A DNA stretch of 64,000 nucleotides from Brachymonas denitrificans. Its GTDB lineage: Bacteria; Pseudomonadota; Gammaproteobacteria; Burkholderiales; Burkholderiaceae_C. Every line of letters begins with the position of its first letter. The first letter of the stretch is position 1. The translations under genes and the position numbers were made by a program. The stretch is taken from NCBI RefSeq assembly GCF_907163135.1, contig NZ_CAJQUA010000001.1:1441001-1505000 (forward strand), read 5' to 3'. This document shows positions 1 to 9,030 of the stretch, one piece after another. The notes under the pieces were generated by a model. It searched no databases. It was not told the DNA's origin and worked only from the letters and a program-made list of their open reading frames with translations.

Positions 1-719
1 TCCGCCTCGCCGGTGAAGTTGCCCACCAGGCCACCGGCTTCCTGCACCAGCAGGCTGCCCGCGGCCACATCCCACGGGCTCAGGCCTGTCTCGAAGAAGC
101 CATCGCTCATGCCGGCGGCCACATAGGCCAGATCCAGCGCGGCAGCGCCCGGACGGCGGATGGCGGTGGTCTTCTTCATCATGTCGGTGAACATCTGCAT
201 GAACTGGCCATAGTCCTGTCCCGGACGGAACGGAAAGCCCGTGGTGATCAGGCAATCTGCCAGGCGGATGCGCTTGCCCACGCGGATGCGTCGCTCGTTC
301 ATGTAGGCGCCGCGGCCACGCGTGGCGGTGAACAGGTCATTGCGGTTGGGATCGTAGATCACCGCCTGCTCGATCTTGCCGCGCACCGCCAGGGCGATGC
401 TCACGCAATACACTGGGAAGCCATGGATGAAGTTGGTGGTGCCATCGAGCGGATCGATGTACCAGATGAAATCGCTGTTCCTGTTGCCGTGGCGCTGGCC
501 GGATTCTTCGGCGTAAATGCCGTGCTGGGGATAGGCGCCCAGCAGGGTTTCGATGATGGCGGCCTCGGAGGCCTGGTCCACTTCGGTCACAAAGTCGTTC
601 GCCTGCTTCTGCGAAACGCGCACCGACTCGACGTCGAGCGAGGCACGGTTGATGATGGCGCCAGCGGCGCGGGCAGCCTTGATGGCCACGTTGAGCATGG
701 GATGCAGGTTGGAAGACAT
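1..719 (-). CDS. suhB: Inositol monophosphatase family protein (SuhB), C-terminus cut by window edge
   Basis: Mg2+-dependent phosphatase of the IMPase family, which hydrolyses inositol monophosphate; in proteobacteria SuhB also acts in rRNA transcription antitermination. About 239 codons are visible, beginning [10 protein letters not shown]; the last few dozen residues lie outside the window. The metal-binding signature [12 protein letters not shown] is at about residue 91, and the second family signature, [15 protein letters not shown], is near the truncated end. Both are intact. The family identity is clear from these motifs. The antitermination role is family knowledge, not visible here. 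The gene diverges from the Anbu peptidase across about 180 bases. Confidence 0.95.
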   Translation of the reverse strand, partial: MSSNLHPMLNVAIKAARAAGAIINRASLDVESVRVSQKQANDFVTEVDQASEAAIIETLLGAYPQHGIYAEESGQRHGNRNSDFIWYIDPLDGTTNFIHGFPVYCVSIALAVRGKIEQAVIYDPNRNDLFTATRGRGAYMNERRIRVGKRIRLADCLITTGFPFRPGQDYGQFMQMFTDMMKKTTAIRRPGAAALDLAYVAAGMSDGFFETGLSPWDVAAGSLLVQEAGGLVGNFTGEA

Positions 720-900
720 GTGAATTGTGGGTAAGAGCGGCAACAAAAGACACCGTCGATGCGGTGCCTCGCAATCGCGCTATTCTACGATGATGCCCAT
801 TTTTGCGCACCCCCTGCGTGGATGTCGCCCCACACATTCCCGGCAGGAAATGCAAAATCGCACGACAATACGATTCTTTCCCACTGCAGGCAGATTGCCC

Positions 901-1740
901 ATGACCTACTGCGTTGCCATCAAGCTCAAGGCCGGACTGGTGTTCCTGTCCGACTCGCGCACCAATGCCGGCGTCGACCAGATCAGCACCTTCCGCAAGA
1001 TGATGGTCTATGAAAAGACCGACGACCGCTTCATGGTACTGCTCTCGGCCGGCAACCTCAGCATTGCCCAGTCGGTGCGCGAAATCCTGCAGACCCAGGT
1101 GCTGCGCGACGAAGCGCCGCACGACGGCAGCAGCAGCGGCCTGACGATCTGGAATGCCACCAGCATGTTCGATGCCGCGCGCGTGCTCGGCTGCGCCGTG
1201 CGCCACATCCACAAGCGCGATGGCGCCGCCCTGCGCGCCGCCAATGTCGATTTCAATGTTTCGCTGATCTTTGGCGGCCAGATCAAGGGCGAAGGCATGC
1301 GCCTGTTCCTCGTGTATTCGGCCGGCAACTTCATCGAGGCCACGGACGAAACGCCCTTCTTCCAGATCGGCGAATCCAAGTACGGCAAGCCCGTGCTCGA
1401 CCGCGTGATCCATCCGGACATTCCGCTGGATGAGGCCGCCAAGTGCGCGCTGGTATCCATGGATTCCACGCTCAAGTCCAACCTCTCGGTAGGCCTGCCG
1501 CTGGATCTGGTCGTGTACGACGCCAATTCGCTGCGTGGCGACAAGATCGTGTGCATCGACCACACCAACCCTTACTTCCGCACCATGCACGAGCAATGGG
1601 GCGTGAAGCTGCGCGAAGTCTTCGACAGCCTGCCGGACCCGGTCTGGAACGGCGAAAGCACCGACACCCCGCTCGTCATGCAGGACGGCGCCTATCCCCC
1701 TCTTGCCAAAATCCAGTCCCCCGAGGATCGGGTCATCTGA
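901..1740 (+). CDS. Anbu-type proteasome-like peptidase (Ntn hydrolase)
   Basis: 279 residues, starting MTYCVAIKLKAGLVF. In Anbu, the ancestral beta-subunit family related to HslV and the proteasome, Thr2 becomes the N-terminal nucleophile once Met is removed. Thr2, the SDSRTNAG loop carrying Asp18, and the FRKM lysine (Lys33) match the Thr/Asp/Lys catalytic set of Ntn proteases. A longer in-frame reading from 727 adds a low-complexity segment and would bury the catalytic Thr, so the start at 901 is preferred. The stop codon overlaps the start of the alpha/beta hydrolase by one base, suggesting co-translation. The ATP-grasp, alpha-E and transglutaminase genes often found beside Anbu are absent. 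The physiological substrate is unknown. Confidence 0.9.
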   Translation: MTYCVAIKLKAGLVFLSDSRTNAGVDQISTFRKMMVYEKTDDRFMVLLSAGNLSIAQSVREILQTQVLRDEAPHDGSSSGLTIWNATSMFDAARVLGCAVRHIHKRDGAALRAANVDFNVSLIFGGQIKGEGMRLFLVYSAGNFIEATDETPFFQIGESKYGKPVLDRVIHPDIPLDEAAKCALVSMDSTLKSNLSVGLPLDLVVYDANSLRGDKIVCIDHTNPYFRTMHEQWGVKLREVFDSLPDPVWNGESTDTPLVMQDGAYPPLAKIQSPEDRVI

Positions 1741-2600
1741 TGGAAACACCACGCACGCCCCCCGCACAGATCGTTTTTTCGCACGGCAACAGCTTTCCTG
1801 CCGGCACCTACCGCGTGCTGCTCGACCAGCTCGAGCAACAGGGCCATGAAGTCCATGCGCTGGACAAGTACGGCCACGACCCACGCTACCCTGTCAGCAA
1901 CAACTGGCACCACATGGTGGAGCAGTTGATCGACTTCTGCGACACCCTGCCCCAGCCCGAAGACAAGCCGCGCTATCTGCTCGGCCACTCCATGGGCGGC
2001 ATCCTGAGTCTGATGGCGGCCGCGCAGTCACCCGAACTGGCCAAGGGCGTGGTGATGCTGGATTCGCCCGTGCTGGGCGGCTGGCGTGCCGGTCTGGTCA
2101 AGCTGGGCAAGCAGACGCCATTGCTGCAGCGCTTCTCGCCCGGCGCCACCAGCCAGCGCCGCCGCCAGGAATGGCCCAGCGCCGATGCCGCGCACCAGCA
2201 CTTCGCCACCAAACCGGTATTTGCCGCCTGGCACCCGCAGGCACTGGCCGACTATATCCGCCACGGCACCGAAGAGGCGCCGAGCGAAGAGTTGCCGGAA
2301 CGCCGCCGCCTGGCTTTCGACCGCGAAGTGGAAACCGCCATCTACAACACGCTGCCGGACAATATCGGACCCTGGCTGCGCCAGCATCCGCTGCAGGTTC
2401 CGGCCGCGCTGATCGGCGGCAGCGCCTCGCGCGAACTGAAACAGGTCGGCCTGGGCGCGAGCAAGCGCGTCACCCAGGGGCGCATCTACACGCTGGAAGG
2501 CGGCAGCCACCTGTTCCCGCTGGAGCAGCCCGAGCAAACGGTAGAGCTGATCGGCAAGGCGCTGGAAGACATCCAGCCGTCCCGCACGGACAGGAAATGA
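1740..2600 (+). CDS. Alpha/beta hydrolase
   Basis: 286 residues. The nucleophile elbow GHSMGG (about residue 82) and a late histidine in GGSHLFPLEQ mark an alpha/beta-hydrolase fold. An early SHGNSFPAGTY segment probably supplies the oxyanion hole. There is no signal peptide, so it is probably cytosolic. The start ATG overlaps the TGA of the Anbu gene (TGATG), so the two genes are probably translated together. That is the main hint to function, and the substrate cannot be inferred. The region downstream (2608-2650) can fold into a two-part hairpin before the convergent lipoprotein gene. Confidence 0.85.
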   Translation: METPRTPPAQIVFSHGNSFPAGTYRVLLDQLEQQGHEVHALDKYGHDPRYPVSNNWHHMVEQLIDFCDTLPQPEDKPRYLLGHSMGGILSLMAAAQSPELAKGVVMLDSPVLGGWRAGLVKLGKQTPLLQRFSPGATSQRRRQEWPSADAAHQHFATKPVFAAWHPQALADYIRHGTEEAPSEELPERRRLAFDREVETAIYNTLPDNIGPWLRQHPLQVPAALIGGSASRELKQVGLGASKRVTQGRIYTLEGGSHLFPLEQPEQTVELIGKALEDIQPSRTDRK

Positions 2601-2607
2601 AGCCGGA

Positions 2608-2650
2608 CCTGCAGGCTGGCTGGCGCACGCTCCGGCCAGCCACTTGCAGG
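2608..2650. terminator. Possible hairpin between convergent genes
   Basis: Outer arms CCTGCA (2608-2613) and TGCAGG (2645-2650) enclose inner arms GGCTGG (2614-2619) and CCAGCC (2636-2641). There is no T-tract, so this is at best a weak or Rho-assisted end for the hydrolase transcript and the opposing lipoprotein transcript. Confidence 0.35.
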
Positions 2651-2677
2651 AGCGCGGCCTGAAATCCCTCCCGCAAC

Positions 2678-3427
2678 TCAGCGTTTGGGCACTACCTTGG
2701 CGCCGGTATCACTGTCGAACTCGACCGTGCGAACCTGTCCATTGGTGCCCGGGAAGCGGTCGAACACCGATTCCATCAAGTACGGCATGACGGAAGGCAG
2801 CTCTACCGGGTTGCCCACATATTCCGCGGTCGACTCGAATACCTTGGGCGCGGTCTGGCCCTTCAATGCCTGGGCGTGGTCGGCGATACGCACCCTGAGC
2901 TGGTAGAAGTGCACGGGACGCGTCACCAGCTGCTCGCCCAGATACACCGGCGCCATGCCGCCCATGCCGAATACGCCATCCTCGTAGTAGTCACCCGGAT
3001 TCCACGGCCCACCCCAGGCTGCCCCCGGATAGTAGGGCCAGGTGCCGAAGCCGCCCCATGGAATGTGGCGATACACCGGCACGCTGAACTGGCGCAACTC
3101 GCGCTTCACGTTGACGGCCATGTCGGCCTGCATGCGCGCCTGGGCCGGCACCGCTGCCGGCACCATGCCCTGTGCCTGCAGGTGCTTCGCCAGGTAGCCC
3201 TCGTAGGTCTTGCGTTCCAGTTCGCCCAGCGCCACGCCCTCTCCGGTGGCAGGCTGCACGGCAAAGCTGGCGCCTGCGGCATTGGCCGGCCATTGGTTGA
3301 AATTGCTGACCTTGGTGCTGAAGGTGCTTGCACAGCCGGCCAGTGCCGTCACGCCGGCGAGTGCCAGCGCGGAAACCAGCGTGCGCAAGCCGCTGCGCGG
3401 AGCGGAATGGGACAGGGTCTGTTTCAT
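2678..3427 (-). CDS. DUF4136 family lipoprotein
   Basis: Predicted outer-envelope lipoprotein of 249 residues. The N-terminus is a lipoprotein signal peptide ending in LAGC, giving a lipidated Cys near residue 32. The body looks like DUF4136 (KVSNFNQWP start, alternating strands, Gly/Trp/Tyr-rich middle WGGFGTWPYYPG). An ATG six codons upstream was rejected because AGGAGG sits four bases before the ATG at 3427 and none precedes the other. Function unknown: family members are envelope proteins without assigned activity. It lies downstream of uppP on the same strand, but a strong terminator separates them, so it is probably its own transcription unit. Confidence 0.85.
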   Translation of the reverse strand: MKQTLSHSAPRSGLRTLVSALALAGVTALAGCASTFSTKVSNFNQWPANAAGASFAVQPATGEGVALGELERKTYEGYLAKHLQAQGMVPAAVPAQARMQADMAVNVKRELRQFSVPVYRHIPWGGFGTWPYYPGAAWGGPWNPGDYYEDGVFGMGGMAPVYLGEQLVTRPVHFYQLRVRIADHAQALKGQTAPKVFESTAEYVGNPVELPSVMPYLMESVFDRFPGTNGQVRTVEFDSDTGAKVVPKR

Positions 3428-3493
3428 GGCGCCTCCTGCTTGCAATCGGGAATGTGTTTCTGTTGTACAGGATATTGGACTTGCGCGGCCAGG

Positions 3494-3534
3494 AAAAAGT
3501 TCACCCCGCAGTGAGCAAATGTCACTGCGGGGTG
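3494..3534 (-). terminator. Rho-independent terminator downstream of uppP
   Basis: Perfect 12-bp arms CACCCCGCAGTG (3502-3513) and CACTGCGGGGTG (3523-3534) with a 9-base loop. On the minus strand the stem is followed within three bases by five T residues (complement of 3494-3498). It ends uppP transcription about 90 bases after its stop and separates it from the DUF4136 gene. Confidence 0.85.
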
Positions 3535-3621
3535 TCTCTCGATCCAGGCGGATTGCCGCTCGCGCCGGAGGAGCGTGAGGCTATCGGCCGCTTGCGCCGA
3601 GTCGCCAGCCGCCGTATCGCA

Positions 3622-4458
3622 TCACTCCGCCCACACCACGGCGCCCGTCCACCAGGTGAGCAGCACGATCACGCCGAACACGATGCGGTACCAGGCAAAT
3701 GGCACAAAGCTGTTGCTGGAAATGAACTTGAGCAGCCAGCGCACGCACAGCCAGGCGCTGATGAAGGCAAACACCAGCCCCACCAGAAAGACCGGCAGCT
3801 CGGCCATGGTCAGCACGTCGCGCGCCTTGTACAGGCTGTAGACGCCGGCGCCGATCAGCGTCGGGATCGCCAGGAAGAAGGAAAAATCGGTGGCCGCCTT
3901 GCGGTCCAGCCCCAGCAGCATGCCGCCGATGATGGTGGCGCCGCTGCGGCTGGTGCCGGGAATCATGGCAAAGCACTGCACCAGGCCGACCTTGAGCGCG
4001 TCCCAGGCCGTCATGTCGTCCACGCTGTGGATGCGCGCGGTGTTCTGGCGCTTCTCGGCCCAGAGGATGACGAAGGCGCCCAGGATGAAGGTGGTTGCCA
4101 CCACCTGCGGCGTGAACAGGTTGGCCTTGATCGCCTTGCCGAACAGCAGGCCCAGTACCACCGCCGGCAGAAAACCGATGATCACGTTCAGCGCAAAGCG
4201 GCGCGCCTGCCCCGAACTGGGCAGCTGTACCACGGTGTCGCGGATCTTCTGCCAGTAGACCAGGATCACGGCGAAAATGGCGCCGGTCTGGATGGCGATG
4301 TCGAAGGCCTTGGCCTTTTCGGGGGTGAAGGGCGGCGCCGAGAAGTTGAGCAGCGAGCTGGCAAGAATCAGGTGGCCGGTGGACGAAATGGGCAGGAATT
4401 CGGTCAGGCCTTCCACGATGCCCATGATGGCAGCCTTGATCAGCAATAAGGTATCCAC
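3622..4458 (-). CDS. uppP: Undecaprenyl-diphosphatase UppP (BacA)
   Basis: Integral membrane phosphatase that recycles undecaprenyl pyrophosphate to the lipid carrier used for peptidoglycan and other envelope polymers; overproduction gives bacitracin resistance. Both family motifs are present: [14 protein letters not shown] near the N-terminus and [10 protein letters not shown] in the middle. The rest is a run of hydrophobic helices. I place the start at the GTG at 4458 (278 residues, close to the usual ~270) because GGGAG lies four bases upstream. A TTG at 4476 in the same frame has no ribosome site. Monocistronic, with its own terminator downstream. Confidence 0.95.
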   Translation of the reverse strand: MDTLLLIKAAIMGIVEGLTEFLPISSTGHLILASSLLNFSAPPFTPEKAKAFDIAIQTGAIFAVILVYWQKIRDTVVQLPSSGQARRFALNVIIGFLPAVVLGLLFGKAIKANLFTPQVVATTFILGAFVILWAEKRQNTARIHSVDDMTAWDALKVGLVQCFAMIPGTSRSGATIIGGMLLGLDRKAATDFSFFLAIPTLIGAGVYSLYKARDVLTMAELPVFLVGLVFAFISAWLCVRWLLKFISSNSFVPFAWYRIVFGVIVLLTWWTGAVVWAE

Positions 4459-4652
4459 ACTACTCCCGGTGGTCAAAGAACGTCAGGCTGGCGTACGGAC
4501 AACGGCCGCGCCAGTGCAAACGGCGATTATCGCAGGGCTTTGCTGCCACGCAGCACCGCACCCTGTTTCGCATGCAATGGCGGCAGACGGTCCGGCTGAT
4601 GCCTCCGGTAGCCCTGGATGGATCAAACACCCGCGCAAGAATCCACGCGCAT

Positions 4653-4679
4653 AAAAAAACCGGGCACGAAGCCCGGTTT
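4653..4679 (-). terminator. Rho-independent terminator downstream of actP
   Basis: Nine-bp arms AAACCGGGC (4657-4665) and GCCCGGTTT (4671-4679) with a 5-base loop. On the minus strand it runs into a poly-T tract (complement of the A run 4653-4659). It lies about 45 bases after the actP stop. Confidence 0.9.
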
Positions 4680-4724
4680 CAAAATCCAGTGCCTTGCGGC
4701 ACTGGCACAGGTTGCCTGGTTGGC

Positions 4725-6443
4725 TTAGTGGTCGGACGCCTTGGCAGCACCCAGACCGGTCTCGGAACGCACCTGCTGGGCCGGGAAGGCAGCACGCTCG
4801 GCGGCAGCCTGCTTGCTGCGGTCCATCACGGAGAACAGCCAGATACCGACGAAGCCGATGATCATGGAGAACAGGGCCGGCGAGGTGTAGGGGAACAGCG
4901 CGGAACCCTTGGGGTTGCCCAGCACAGCTTCCCACACGGAGGGCGACACGATGGTCAGCGCCACGGAGGAGATCAGGCCCATGAAGCCGCCGATCACGGC
5001 CCCCTTGGTGGTCATGTCCTTCCACATGATGGACAGGAACAGCACCGGGAAGTTGGCGGATGCGGCGATGGCGAAGGCCAGCGATACCATGAAGGCGATG
5101 TTCTGCTTCTCGAACATGATGCCCAGCAGCACGGCGATCACACCCAGTGCCAGCGTGGTGATACGGGACACCTTCAGCTCGGAAGCGCTGTCGGCATTGC
5201 CGTTCTTGAACACGGTGGCGTACAGGTCGTGCGACACGGCGGAGGCGCCAGACAGCGTCAGGCCAGCCACCACGGCCAGGATGGTTGCGAATGCCACGGC
5301 AGAGATGAAGCCGAAGAACACGTCGCCGCCCACCACTTCAGCCACCAGCACGGCAGCCATGTTGGCCGTACCGGCACCGCCCTTGATGACGCCCTTGGTG
5401 GTGTCAGCCAGTTGCGGGTCGGTCAGCACCAGGGTGATGGCGCCGAAGCCGATGATGAAGATCAGCACGTAGAAGTAGCCGATCCAGGTCGTGGCCCAGG
5501 CCACGGACTTGCGTGCTTCCTTGGCGTTCGGCACGGTGAAGAAGCGCATCAGCACGTGGGGCAGACCGGCGGTACCGAACATCAGGGCCATGCCGAAGCT
5601 GATGGCGGAAATCGGATCCTTGATGAAGCCGCCCGGACCCATGATGGCCAGACCGGTCTTGGCTGCCGCTTCAGGAGTAGCACCGCCGGCAGTAGCGATC
5701 TGGGTTTTCACTTCCACGGCGTGGCGGAACAGGGCTTCGGGGCTGAAGCCATACTTGTACAGCACCATGAAGGCCATGAAGGTCACGCCGGACAGCAGCA
5801 GGCAGGCCTTGATGATCTGCACCCAGGTGGTGGCCGTCATGCCGCCGAACAGCACGTACACCATCATCAGAACGCCCACGATGATCACGGCGAAGATGTA
5901 GTCCAGGCCGAACAGCAGCTTAATCAGCTGGCCGGCACCCACCATCTGGGCGATCAGGTAGAAGGCCACCACCACCAGCGTGCCGCAGGCGGCAAACGCA
6001 CGGATCGGGCCCTGCTTGAAGCGATAGCCGGCCACGTCGGCAAAGGTGAACTTGCCCAGGTTGCGCAGGCGCTCGGCCATCAGGAAGGTGATGACGGGCC
6101 AGCCCACCAGGAAGCCGATGGAGTAGATCAGGCCGTCATAGCCGCTGGCCATCACGGCCGCGGAAATGCCCAGGAAGGAAGCGGCGGACATGTAGTCGCC
6201 AGCGATGGCCAGGCCGTTCTGGAAGCCCGTGATGCCGCCACCGGCGGTATAGAAGTCGGCAGCCGACTTGGTCTTGGAGGCGGCCCACTTCGTGATCCAC
6301 AGCGTGGCCAGCACGAAGACGCCGAACATGATGATGGCAGTCCAGTTGGTGGACTGCTTGGCGGTTTCGCCTACGTCACCGCCTGCCGCCAGTGCGGCGC
6401 CGGCAGCCAGCAGGGTACCCAGTGCAAAAACGGTTTTTTTCAT
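4725..6443 (-). CDS. actP: Cation/acetate symporter ActP
   Basis: Sodium:solute symporter family (SSS) permease for acetate and related short-chain carboxylates. 572 residues: an N-terminal signal-like segment ending ALAAGG, then about 13 hydrophobic helices. ActP-like blocks include [20 protein letters not shown] and [15 protein letters not shown], with [15 protein letters not shown] later. Its start overlaps the stop of the small DUF485 gene by four bases (ATGA), the usual yjcH-actP arrangement in which both are expressed together. The C-terminal tail is soluble and charged. A strong terminator follows. Regulation is probably from the long upstream region shared with the divergent CBS-domain gene. 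Confidence 0.95.
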   Translation of the reverse strand: MKKTVFALGTLLAAGAALAAGGDVGETAKQSTNWTAIIMFGVFVLATLWITKWAASKTKSAADFYTAGGGITGFQNGLAIAGDYMSAASFLGISAAVMASGYDGLIYSIGFLVGWPVITFLMAERLRNLGKFTFADVAGYRFKQGPIRAFAACGTLVVVAFYLIAQMVGAGQLIKLLFGLDYIFAVIIVGVLMMVYVLFGGMTATTWVQIIKACLLLSGVTFMAFMVLYKYGFSPEALFRHAVEVKTQIATAGGATPEAAAKTGLAIMGPGGFIKDPISAISFGMALMFGTAGLPHVLMRFFTVPNAKEARKSVAWATTWIGYFYVLIFIIGFGAITLVLTDPQLADTTKGVIKGGAGTANMAAVLVAEVVGGDVFFGFISAVAFATILAVVAGLTLSGASAVSHDLYATVFKNGNADSASELKVSRITTLALGVIAVLLGIMFEKQNIAFMVSLAFAIAASANFPVLFLSIMWKDMTTKGAVIGGFMGLISSVALTIVSPSVWEAVLGNPKGSALFPYTSPALFSMIIGFVGIWLFSVMDRSKQAAAERAAFPAQQVRSETGLGAAKASDH

Positions 6444-6748
6444 TTGCTGGCATCCTTCAGGATTTCTTGGGTCACTGCGTCGTATTCGGTGTTGGCACGA
6501 CGCACGTAAATGACGGTGATGATGATGGTGAAGATGATCACGCCCATGCCGAGCGGAATGCCCAGCGTGGTCACGCCACTGCCGATGGGCTGCGCCAGAA
6601 ATTCCTTGTCAAAGGCGATCAGCGCGATGTAGCCGTAATAGACGATCAGCATGATGATCGCCAGGGTCCAGCCAAAGCGGTTGCGTTTGGCCTTGAGTTC
6701 CTGGTATTTCGGGTTGTTGCTGATCTTTTCCACGATGGGGTCACTCAT
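6440..6748 (-). CDS. yjcH: DUF485 family inner-membrane protein (YjcH)
   Basis: 102 residues with two hydrophobic helices (about residues 27-45 and 65-87). The N-terminal [20 protein letters not shown] block is typical of DUF485. Members are encoded directly before actP and are thought to assist or modulate the symporter; the mechanism is not established. The start has a good Shine-Dalgarno (AGGAGGAGA, reading the minus strand). The stop overlaps the actP start by four bases, so translation is coupled. Confidence 0.93.
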   Translation of the reverse strand: MSDPIVEKISNNPKYQELKAKRNRFGWTLAIIMLIVYYGYIALIAFDKEFLAQPIGSGVTTLGIPLGMGVIIFTIIITVIYVRRANTEYDAVTQEILKDASK

Positions 6749-6882
6749 GGTTGTCTCCTCCTAGATGTGAACGATGGGCAATCGTGGCACCCGAAACATG
6801 CTGTTAACTTACAAACTGTCAGGGAAGGCGCCGATTTAGGGTTCGCCATCATGGTGCAAACCCTAGTTTCGATTGCAGATTG

Positions 6883-6935
6883 TTGTATCCCTCAAACGAA
6901 TGTCAGGCATGTGACAAAAGCGGTTTTGTATCCCT
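6883..6935. repeat. Direct repeat TTGTATCCCT, two copies 43 bp apart
   Basis: Identical 10-mers at 6883-6892 and 6926-6935, start-to-start distance 43 bp, about four helical turns, so a protein bound at both would face the same side of the DNA. Inferred regulator binding sites upstream of yjcH-actP. Confidence 0.45.
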
Positions 6936-6964
6936 TTCCACTCAGAAACCGCCTCCGCACCACG

Positions 6965-6980
6965 ACGTTTACGTAAACGT
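6965..6980. promoter_or_regulatory. 16-bp perfect palindrome, probable operator
   Basis: ACGTTTACGTAAACGT reads identically on both strands. Reading slightly rightward, TTTACGTAAACGTAA has the ACGT-spacer-ACGT form I associate with some MerR-family (LiuR-like) operators in proteobacteria; that resemblance is from memory and untested. It is 212 bases before the start of the cNMP/CBS gene and 217 bases before yjcH. Confidence 0.55.
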
Positions 6981-7191
6981 AAGGCAACAAGCCGGAGACC
7001 GTCCGAACGGTCGTGATGCCCGACACTTGCGCAAGAACCTGTAAGGCTGGCGTAACAGTCTGCCCATTAGACTGGCAGGATTCCGGTGCTCCAGCCGGGC
7101 GTCTGCGCGGCCGGATCCCGAGAATCGGGAGCATCCGCCCTCCTGCCGCCCTGCGCATGGCCGGCCTACTCCATCCGTCCATCCCGACACC

Positions 7192-9015
7192 ATGCCCAAC
7201 GCCTTCAATTTCTCGGCCTCTCCTTTCGACAGCCTGACCAAGGCCGAGCAGGCCGAAGTGCGCGACAACGTCGACATTGCCTATTTCCGCCGTGGCGAGG
7301 TGATCCTGGACGTGGGCGACAAGCCGCGCTTCCTCTACGTGATCATCAAGGGCCGGGTGGTGCAGCTCGAAGGCGAGGACATGCTGCACGTGTACGGGCC
7401 GGACGACACCTTCGACGGCCGTGGCCTGGTCGCCGGCAAGGCCAGCCACCGCTTCCAGGCGCAGGAAGAAGTGGTGGCCTACGAGCTGGCCGAAGAAACC
7501 GTGCTGTCGCTGATCGCCAGCAACGCCACCTTCAGCGCCCTGCTGTTCTCCAAGCTGGGCGACAAGCTCACCGCCCTGTCGCAACGTCAGGACCAGCAGG
7601 AAATGCAGTCGCTCACGCTGTCGCGCCTGGAAGAAGCGTTGCTGCATGCGCCGCACTACGTGGATGCCGATACCGACATTGCCGCCATCGCCCGCATGTT
7701 CGACAAGGAGCGCATCTCGCACGTGCTGGTGCGCGATGCCAGCGGCACGCTGCCGCGACTAGGCATCTTCTCCAGCACGGCGCTGCCCAAGGCCATCATC
7801 GACGGCCGCCCGCTCGATGATCTGCCCGTGGGCGACCTGGCCACCTACAACCTGATCACCCTGCCGCCCAATGCGCTGATGGGCGACGCGCTGGCCAAGA
7901 TGCTGCGCCACCGCATCCACCGCATCGTGGTGGCCGAGGGCGACACCGTGCATGGCGTGGTCGAGTCGCTGGACGTGTTCAGCTTCCTGTCCAACCACTC
8001 GCACCTGATCCTCACCCGCATCGACCAGGCCGACAACCTGGAGGCGCTCGAAGGCGCCGCCAGCCAGACCACGCGCATGGTGCAGCAGCTGTATCGCAGC
8101 GGCACCAATGTGGGCCTGATCGGCGATCTGGTGCAGGAAGTGAATGCGCGCCTGTTCGAGCGCACCTGGGAGATGATCGCCCCGCCAGAACTGGTGAAGA
8201 ACAGCTGCCTGATCGTGATGGGCAGCGAGGGCCGTGGCGAGCAGTTGCTCAAGACCGACCAGGACAACGGCCTGATCCTGCGCGACGACTACACCCCGCC
8301 CGCCAACCTGCAGGAAATCTGCGACCGCTTCTCGGCCGAGCTGGAGCGTTTCGGCTACCCCGAGTGCGCCGGCAAGATCATGCTGAACAACCCGGACTGG
8401 CGCGGCACCGTGAGCGAATGGAGCGAGCGCACGCGTACCTGGCTGATCCAGAGCAGCCCCGAAAACCTGATGAACCTGGCGATTTTCCTGGACGCGCATG
8501 CCGTGACCGGCGACGAGCGCCTGCTGGACCGCGTGCGCGACCGCCTGTGGGAACTCTCCACCGACAACGAGGCCACGCTGAGCCGCTTTGCCAGCGCCAT
8601 CGACGCCTTCGGCAGCGGCAGCAGCTGGATCGGCCGCATGTTTGCCCTGGGCGACAGTGGCGAGCTGCTGCACATGAAGAAGCTGGGCATCTTCCCGATC
8701 GTGCACGGCATCCGCAGCCTGGCGCTGGCCAACCGCATCAAGGCCACCAGCACGGTGGAGCGCATCCGGGCGCTGGTGCAGATGGGCAAGCTCAAGCAGA
8801 GCTGGGGCGACAACCTGATCAACAGCCTGCACATCTTCATGGGCATGCGCCTGAAGGTGGGTCTGCAGGAGCTGGAGGCCGGCAAGCCGGTGAGCGGTCA
8901 TGTGGACGTAGGCCAGATCAGCAGTCTGGAACGCGACCTGCTCAAGGACAGCCTGGGTATCGTCAAGCGCTTCAAGGCCACGCTGCACCAGCGTTTCCGC
9001 CTGGACGTGATGTAA
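7192..9015 (+). CDS. Cyclic-nucleotide-binding / CBS / DUF294 nucleotidyltransferase-like protein
   Basis: 607 residues, cytosolic, with four modules. Residues ~15-130 resemble a cNMP-binding fold (FRRGEVILDVGD, then FLYVIIKGRV). Residues ~150-268 are two CBS motifs (ERISHVLVRD, HRIHRIVVAEG). Residues ~300-450 form a DUF294 nucleotidyltransferase-like domain with GSEGRGEQ (344-351) and TDQDNG (355-360). The rest is the DUF294 C-terminal helical substrate-binding domain. The GSxxxGE and D-x-D pattern resembles GlnD-type uridylyltransferases, so nucleotidyl transfer to a protein is plausible but unproven. It is followed 15 bases later by a DnaQ-like exonuclease and diverges from yjcH-actP. The architecture suggests a nucleotide-sensing regulator. 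Confidence 0.85.
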   Translation: MPNAFNFSASPFDSLTKAEQAEVRDNVDIAYFRRGEVILDVGDKPRFLYVIIKGRVVQLEGEDMLHVYGPDDTFDGRGLVAGKASHRFQAQEEVVAYELAEETVLSLIASNATFSALLFSKLGDKLTALSQRQDQQEMQSLTLSRLEEALLHAPHYVDADTDIAAIARMFDKERISHVLVRDASGTLPRLGIFSSTALPKAIIDGRPLDDLPVGDLATYNLITLPPNALMGDALAKMLRHRIHRIVVAEGDTVHGVVESLDVFSFLSNHSHLILTRIDQADNLEALEGAASQTTRMVQQLYRSGTNVGLIGDLVQEVNARLFERTWEMIAPPELVKNSCLIVMGSEGRGEQLLKTDQDNGLILRDDYTPPANLQEICDRFSAELERFGYPECAGKIMLNNPDWRGTVSEWSERTRTWLIQSSPENLMNLAIFLDAHAVTGDERLLDRVRDRLWELSTDNEATLSRFASAIDAFGSGSSWIGRMFALGDSGELLHMKKLGIFPIVHGIRSLALANRIKATSTVERIRALVQMGKLKQSWGDNLINSLHIFMGMRLKVGLQELEAGKPVSGHVDVGQISSLERDLLKDSLGIVKRFKATLHQRFRLDVM

Positions 9016-9030
9016 GCGCGGGGCCGTTTC

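Larger units (their letters stand above)
6749..7191. promoter_or_regulatory. Divergent 443-base control region between yjcH-actP and the cNMP/CBS gene
   Basis: No gene was found here. The region is AT-richer than its surroundings and holds several sequence symmetries: a 16-bp perfect palindrome (6965-6980); a 10-bp direct repeat TTGTATCCCT at 6883-6892 and 6926-6935; arms TAGGGTT (6837-6843) and AACCCTA (6859-6865); and arms GCGGTTT and AAACCGC flanking 6928-6945. This density suggests that more than one regulator acts on the acetate symporter and/or the divergent gene. The regulators cannot be identified from sequence alone. Confidence 0.6.

Noticed and set aside
727-900. N-terminal extension of the Anbu gene
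   Set aside because: It would bury the catalytic Thr2 and has no family similarity; the start at 901 is consistent with N-terminal nucleophile maturation.
337-1884. Minus-strand frame overlapping both suhB and the Anbu gene, suggesting a suhB frameshift or fusion
   Set aside because: The true suhB frame (start at 719) reads through cleanly with both signatures; the overlap is coincidental.
4572-6509. Long open frame antisense to actP
   Set aside because: His/Gly/Gln-rich noise opposite a clear membrane transporter.
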